From an uncultured Saprospiraceae bacterium (GTDB taxonomy: Bacteria > Bacteroidota > Bacteroidia > Chitinophagales > Saprospiraceae), in NCBI GenBank assembly GCA_937930625.1, contig CALHBW010000060.1:1-5806 (forward strand): 5,806 bases of DNA, given 5' to 3'. Made by a program: the position numbers and the translations under genes. The notes below the pieces were generated by a model that made no database searches, had not been told where the DNA came from, and was given only the letters and a program-made list of their open reading frames with translations. How positions within the stretch are numbered: the first letter of the stretch is position 1; each line of letters begins with the position of its first letter. Positions 4,101 to 5,806 of this stretch are shown piece by piece.

Positions 4101-5806
4101 ACCAATAGTGTTGTCGGAGACGAATCATCAATTTCCAATCTTTCATCAGGAGAATATATCGTCAAGGTGGAAGGCAGTAGAGGTTGCCCGGCTGTTTTTG
4201 AAAGATTCACCGTTGAGTTTAGTGGTATCGGCGATTTGGACGAAACCATCACAAATGCTTCCTGCGGTGAATCTGACGGCAGAATCAGCCTGACTCCCGA
4301 GGGCAATTCCCCATACTCCTATCAATGGAGTCATCAAGCCAATAACCCTACTTCCTCGGCAACTAATCTATCCATAGGTTCATACACCGTAACCGTCACA
4401 GATGCTGCGGGCTGCGCCAAAGTAGAGACCTTTGAGATAGAAGAAGACATTAATTTCAGAGCAAGTGTTCGAGGGAAAAATACGACCTCTTGCAATGTCA
4501 ACGACGGCTGGGCAGAAGTCCGGCTCACAGGGTTGGAAGGAGAACCGCTGATTTCATGGAGTACAGGAGCAAGCACAGCAAGAATAGAAGGACTCGCACC
4601 CGGCACTTATACCGTTGATGTACTTGACCAAGAAAGTAATTGCAGCATACAAAAAAGCATTACCATTCGACAACCCTCTGTAAATATCACCGGAGGCGGC
4701 AGGAGAGTCTATCCACCCGGCACTATTCCTTCTGCCACCCTAACTGCCTCTATATCATGTAGTACTTGTACGTATATATGGTCAACAGGCGAAATGGGGA
4801 GAAGGATCACCGTCTCCGAATCGGGAACATACTCTGTAACAGCAGATGACGGCAACGGATGTATCTATCGAGACTCTCAATCCGTAACCTTCGTCGAAAT
4901 ACCCCCCAATGAAGGAGGAAATCCTGACGATGGTAACACGCCTCCCGGCAATTGCGAAACCTGCCCCGGCGGTGGCGGAGACGGAAATTGCAGTTTTTGG
5001 CAAAACATCATTAAGACCCTCTTAGGACTCAATGGTTGTCCTCCCGAATGGCGTTTCCCCGTCCTACACGCCTTCGACCCCAATGATATCGCCGGAAATA
5101 TCGGCTACGAAGAAGATAGATGGGTATCCGTAAATGAGCGATTGGGCTACGTCATTCGCTTTGAAAATGACCCCGAATTTGCTACCGGGCCGGCGCAGAC
5201 CGTTACCATCCGCCACCCTCTCGACCCCAATATTAATCCTTACACCCTTCGATTGAGCGATTTCGGATTTGGCAGTTTCAATTTCTCCGTTCCGCCGAAT
5301 AGCATCACTTATAACGGGCGATTGGATGTCACCGATTCTTTAGGCGTATTGGTAGATGTTATCGCAGGTATTGACGTGCAGAATAATGAGGCATTTTGGA
5401 TTCTAAAATCCATTGACCCCACCACCGGACAAACACCTATTGATGCCTCTTTGGGCTTTTTAGAAGTTACGGATACTACCATCACTCGTTTCAATGACAG
5501 TATTCCCAAACCGAGTGAAGGCTTCGTTTCTTTCTCAATTATGCCAGATAATCAATCCATCACAGGCGATACCGTAATGGCACAGGCATCTATTATTTTT
5601 GACCAAAATGCACCTATCGAAACCAATATTTGGAAGAACACGATTGATGCCTTCCCGCCCATAAGCACCATGAATCCCGCAACTTATGACGGCGGACTTG
5701 CCACCCTTACATGGACGGGACAAGACGACCCCGGCGGCGTAGGCATTCAAAATTATAGTATTTATTATTCGGTAAATGGTGGCGAATTTGAACTATTAGC
5801 GAGTGA
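1122..5806 (+). CDS. Giant lipoprotein with subtilisin-like (S8) protease domain, tandem beta domains, SprB-like repeats and DPN/FN3 modules; 3' end outside window
   Basis: One frame runs without a stop from ATG 1122 to the window end, giving 1561 complete codons plus two bases. The start is firm: an in-frame TAA lies at 1116-1118 and a lipoprotein signal peptide follows the ATG. Order in residues: signal 1-17 with lipid-attachment Cys18; pro-region to about 160 (I9-like end, VRYIEPP); S8 protease domain about 216-528 with Asp226, His271 and Ser475; unrecognised 529-695; two tandem beta domains 696-819 and 824-948; SprB/PKD-like repeats 954-1259; Gly/Pro/Cys linker 1260-1306; DPN...FEN module about 1310-1513; start of an FN3-like domain to 1561. 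The expected role is a cell-envelope or exported protease that cleaves extracellular protein, held on an adhesive stalk; substrate unknown. Oddities are Thr384 at the oxyanion position, an acidic insertion before Ser475, and a GC step near 4250. Secretion route cannot be settled because the C-terminus, where a type IX signal would lie, is missing. Protease call is firm; activity is not certain. Confidence 0.93.
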   Translation, partial: MKYISLVILSFLFVFVSCNKEQEQIKLLEVEEIKTRISNEIKQTKEAFDWKSADNLMIYSTLLHRDSIALIGYIPEGKTEDDFKFNKMNIREDEWVVAKIALQDKIINAANQLGNYDESYLIPPEPEDRRLPYFYAKIFDLDLIDELRKDPRVRYIEPPSGGFFVLNPIFNAGCGPDGAVRHCDRIFVGNNGDYYSWHFAHEAHRINQAWQASQNKGAGKKVAVFDTGLSQNFIDNYFSGESGGRILGLNNNFAFNNSPLNGGDYLDRCSHGTNISGIIAGPKTNNGGPFGIAYKANLYMYRSLDDVLIGTDDLGDILSAGITGIGWNSDDEIEGVKRSLMDAVDNGINVINMSIGSHFISNLVDDALRAAHDADIIMFAAAGTYQANAVADLIQNSLPVVYPANSDFTLGVTGLRESGQTCYECGDGPEVDFVVHMQKGDGGRAVTYGIGDTQDDNGNYSDEDGFLDDNFGGSSAATATMSGIATLLWSEYPDWTREQVVNQLIMSGSNYPNKSNSHGWGTVNAYEALTENLANPNPPNQLLIDKITMPNLPDEVLDFDDDWMVTINGEPIFLHRINDGASGVPSMFAFDENDCGNLIWDLPNTNTLDIEIWVEGNTSKDCKFNDETFTEPDYDRHTETITLNANSNEGSFPVNYNSTEHPGVEYSFEFHYTRYNNQSVPDAHPYQPIASDYCEGPAVLFYEENNAVDFRYIASAMPGTDVFFNFSGIYTDLNDVTRSIKLRNVEEGSVFVLYDDDSSAATSQLFEIHEADWVEIRAKRFIAEKTIGTLENSFEDDDVRVIFHRNNNLDGKVSLYQSLDKPIGPTIDFYDDENAEGSLQCSIEIQDGSSVDFTEYTVCDNDEAKSAVLYDIPAGMTISLFDRTEDDNPFNDDWIQIYAKNSFKEITINTFEVVNGENPYEDDNIIINYNIQDGKLNDKVSWVKVDVNCVETPLQVQINQTQTLDCFEFSFAALEANITGGTPPFIYEWTKVSTNSVVGDESSISNLSSGEYIVKVEGSRGCPAVFERFTVEFSGIGDLDETITNASCGESDGRISLTPEGNSPYSYQWSHQANNPTSSATNLSIGSYTVTVTDAAGCAKVETFEIEEDINFRASVRGKNTTSCNVNDGWAEVRLTGLEGEPLISWSTGASTARIEGLAPGTYTVDVLDQESNCSIQKSITIRQPSVNITGGGRRVYPPGTIPSATLTASISCSTCTYIWSTGEMGRRITVSESGTYSVTADDGNGCIYRDSQSVTFVEIPPNEGGNPDDGNTPPGNCETCPGGGGDGNCSFWQNIIKTLLGLNGCPPEWRFPVLHAFDPNDIAGNIGYEEDRWVSVNERLGYVIRFENDPEFATGPAQTVTIRHPLDPNINPYTLRLSDFGFGSFNFSVPPNSITYNGRLDVTDSLGVLVDVIAGIDVQNNEAFWILKSIDPTTGQTPIDASLGFLEVTDTTITRFNDSIPKPSEGFVSFSIMPDNQSITGDTVMAQASIIFDQNAPIETNIWKNTIDAFPPISTMNPATYDGGLATLTWTGQDDPGGVGIQNYSIYYSVNGGEFELLAS
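1176..1766 (+). other. Pro-region of the protease (I9-like end) and linker
   Basis: Residues 19-215. The first part (20-45) is charged and likely helical. The stretch from about 85 to 160 (KIALQDKIINAANQLG; LIDELRKDPRVRYIEPP) ends like S8 inhibitory propeptides of the I9 type, where a helix is followed by 'V.Y.EP'. Residues 161-215 hold Cys174 and Cys183, a possible disulphide, and SWHFAHEAHRINQAW, which leads into the catalytic domain as in other S8 proteases ('W....I.AW'). Maturation cleavage is likely in this segment but the exact site cannot be read. Confidence 0.55.
1767..2705 (+). other. Subtilisin-like S8 catalytic domain
   Basis: Residues about 216-528. The triad is visible: VAVFDTG (Asp226), CSHGTNISGIIAG (His271), and GGSSAATATMSG (Ser475). 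Other S8 landmarks are GIAYKANLYMYR after the His block, GINVINMSIGS, VVYPANSDFTLGVTGL, and the closing GWGTVNAYEA (519-528). Two deviations stand out. The oxyanion Asn of 'AAGN' is Thr384 (FAAAGTYQ). The Pro of 'GTSxATP' is Ala. There is also a CYEC motif (Cys422, Cys425) and an acidic insertion at 455-470. I have an unverified memory of other Bacteroidota S8 proteins with AAGT, a CxxC and GGSSxATAT, so these may be subfamily traits. Confidence 0.9.
2706..3206 (+). other. Unrecognised region after the protease domain
   Basis: Residues 529-695. I recognise no family. It is rich in Asp, Asn, Thr and alternating hydrophobic residues (LDIEIWVEGN; VEYSFEFHYT), so beta-sheet structure is likely. 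Acidic stretches such as LDFDDDW and DENDCGN could bind calcium. Cysteines fall near CGNLIW, KDCKF and DYCEG. It may be a P-domain-like stabilising module of the protease, but nothing proves that. Confidence 0.4.
3207..3578 (+). repeat. Tandem beta domain, copy A (crystallin-like pattern)
   Basis: Residues 696-819. Opens GPAVLFYEENN, then LNDVTRSIKL (733-742), VFVLYDDD, DWVEIRA (Trp773), SFEDDDVRVIFHRNN and LDGKVS (809-814). These blocks line up with copy B at a spacing of about 121-128 residues. The pattern recalls an exported domain I know from myxobacterial and cyanobacterial proteins ('FYEG...CxNDEARS...LFD...DDW..I...FE.SF.DD.VRV.YHRNNGLDGKVS') and loosely recalls beta-gamma crystallins. 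Copy A keeps the C-terminal block best but lacks both cysteines seen in copy B. Confidence 0.65.
3591..3965 (+). repeat. Tandem beta domain, copy B (crystallin-like pattern)
   Basis: Residues 824-948. Opens GPTIDFYDDENAEG, then CDNDEAKSAVLYDIPAG (from Cys859), ISLFDR, DDWIQIYAK (Trp894), EDDNIIINYN and KLNDKVSW. Cys841 and Cys859 are placed to form a disulphide. Compared with copy A, the N-terminal 'C.NDEA.S' block is the better kept one here and the HRNNxLDGKVS block is worn down. The function of this domain type is not known to me; calcium or ligand binding is possible from the acidic loops. Confidence 0.65.
3981..4220 (+). repeat. SprB/PKD-like repeat 1
   Basis: Residues 954-1033, with Cys966, GGTPPFIYEW from Gly980, NLSSGEYIVKV and RGC (Cys1022). 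This follows the SprB repeat pattern 'C...I.GG..PY.Y.W......L..G.Y.V.V....GC'. SprB repeats are known from gliding-motility adhesins and many Bacteroidota surface proteins. Confidence 0.75.
4239..4448 (+). repeat. SprB repeat 2
   Basis: Residues 1040-1109 and the clearest copy: NASCGESDGRISLTPEG (Cys1048), SPYSYQWS, LSIGSYTVTVTDAAGC (Cys1098), then ETFEIEE. The two cysteines sit at the usual places at either end of the repeat. GC content jumps to about 58% in this copy. Confidence 0.85.
4452..4676 (+). repeat. SprB repeat 3
   Basis: Residues 1111-1185: TTSCNVNDGWAEVRLTG (Cys1124), ISWSTGAST, GLAPGTYTVDVLDQESNC (Cys1174), ITIRQP. The 'PY.Y.W' block is shortened to PLISW. Confidence 0.8.
4677..4898 (+). 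repeat. Degenerate SprB/Ig-like repeat 4
   Basis: Residues 1186-1259: ASISCSTCTYIWSTGEMG (Cys1213, Cys1216), SESGTYSVTADDGNGC (Cys1247), SVTFVE. The leading 'C...G.I' block is replaced by ITGGGRRVYPPGT, so this is closer to the Ig-like 'YxWSTG...SGTYSVT' modules that often close SprB arrays. Confidence 0.65.
4899..5039 (+). other. Gly/Pro/Asn/Cys-rich linker
   Basis: Residues 1260-1306. A low-complexity hinge (NEGGNPDDGNTPPG, then CETCPGGGGDGNC) is followed by FWQNIIKTLLGLNGC, a short segment that could form an amphipathic helix. Four cysteines lie close together. It separates the SprB block from the DPN module. One 60-base sample here is 65% G+C, the highest counted in the window. Confidence 0.6.
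5049..5660 (+). other. DPN...FEN conserved-repeat module (DUF7619-like)
   Basis: Residues about 1310-1513. Landmarks are FDPNDIAG (from about 1318), WVSVNERLGYVIRFEN (FEN at 1347-1349), ATGPAQTVTIRHPLDPN, DFGFGSFNFSVP, FWILKSIDPTTGQ, GFLEV, GFVSFSI and IIFDQNAPIETN. This set matches a module I know from giant secreted proteins of planctomycetes, cyanobacteria and Bacteroidota. It is a beta-sheet stalk domain related to conserved-repeat/DUF11-like domains. The exact Pfam name is from memory. Confidence 0.7.
5661..5806 (+). other. Start of an FN3-like domain, cut by the window
   Basis: From residue 1514 on: ATLTWTGQDDPGGVGIQNYSIYYSVNGGEF. The 'W.G.DD.GG.GI..Y.IY.S.NGG.F' pattern is an FN3-type domain that usually follows the DPN module in the proteins I recall. 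Only about 48 residues are visible. Confidence 0.65.

Noticed and set aside
1617..5750. Short reverse and out-of-frame ORFs inside the protease gene (for example 2696-3010 reverse, 3112-3321 forward, 4081-4293 forward, 4334-4606 reverse)
   Set aside because: All sit within the single continuous domain-rich forward frame and have no signal, motif or start context of their own.
1122..5806. Phage, CRISPR, toxin-antitoxin or defence system
   Set aside because: No direct-repeat arrays, nuclease, integrase or small gene pair is visible; the repeats here are protein-domain repeats.

Overview
The window reads as part of a Bacteroidota chromosome, probably from the Saprospirales, Chitinophagales or Cytophagales side of the phylum. 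The grounds are SprB-type adhesin repeats, a lipoprotein signal peptide with a Cys-Asn-Lys-Glu start, an A-rich leader without a Shine-Dalgarno sequence, and AT-rich intergenic DNA. Almost all of it codes for large secreted or surface proteins on the + strand. Both proteins run off the window, so neither has both ends visible. All domain names come from motif reading and memory of families, not from a search.

Layout. Bases 2-1000 are the 3' end of a large multidomain protein: a PPC-like beta domain, a TIG/IPT-like domain and a CARDB-like domain, ending at TAG 998-1000. Bases 1001-1121 are AT-rich and non-coding, with three copies of AATTTTGAAT, a plausible weak intrinsic terminator (1032-1072) and a T8/A8 inverted repeat. 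From ATG 1122 to the window end there is one uninterrupted frame of at least 1561 codons. It encodes, in order: a lipoprotein signal peptide; a pro-region; a subtilisin-like (S8) protease domain with Asp226, His271 and Ser475; an unrecognised region; two tandem beta domains of about 125 residues; four SprB/PKD-like repeats; a Gly/Pro/Cys linker; a 'DPN...FEN' conserved-repeat module; and the beginning of an FN3-like domain.

How it fits together. The second protein looks like a surface-anchored or exported protease carrying a long adhesive stalk. The last modules of the first protein and the last modules of the second belong, as I remember them, to one module series normally found in single giant proteins of planctomycetes, cyanobacteria and Bacteroidota. 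GC content supports a mosaic: the end of the first gene and the last third of the second are GC-richer, while the stretch between them (about 1001-4250, holding the protease) is AT-rich. The main points for a second look are this chimeric structure, the Thr at the oxyanion-hole position of the protease, an acidic calcium-loop-like insertion just before the catalytic Ser, and the tandem beta domains in which one copy has lost a cysteine pair.
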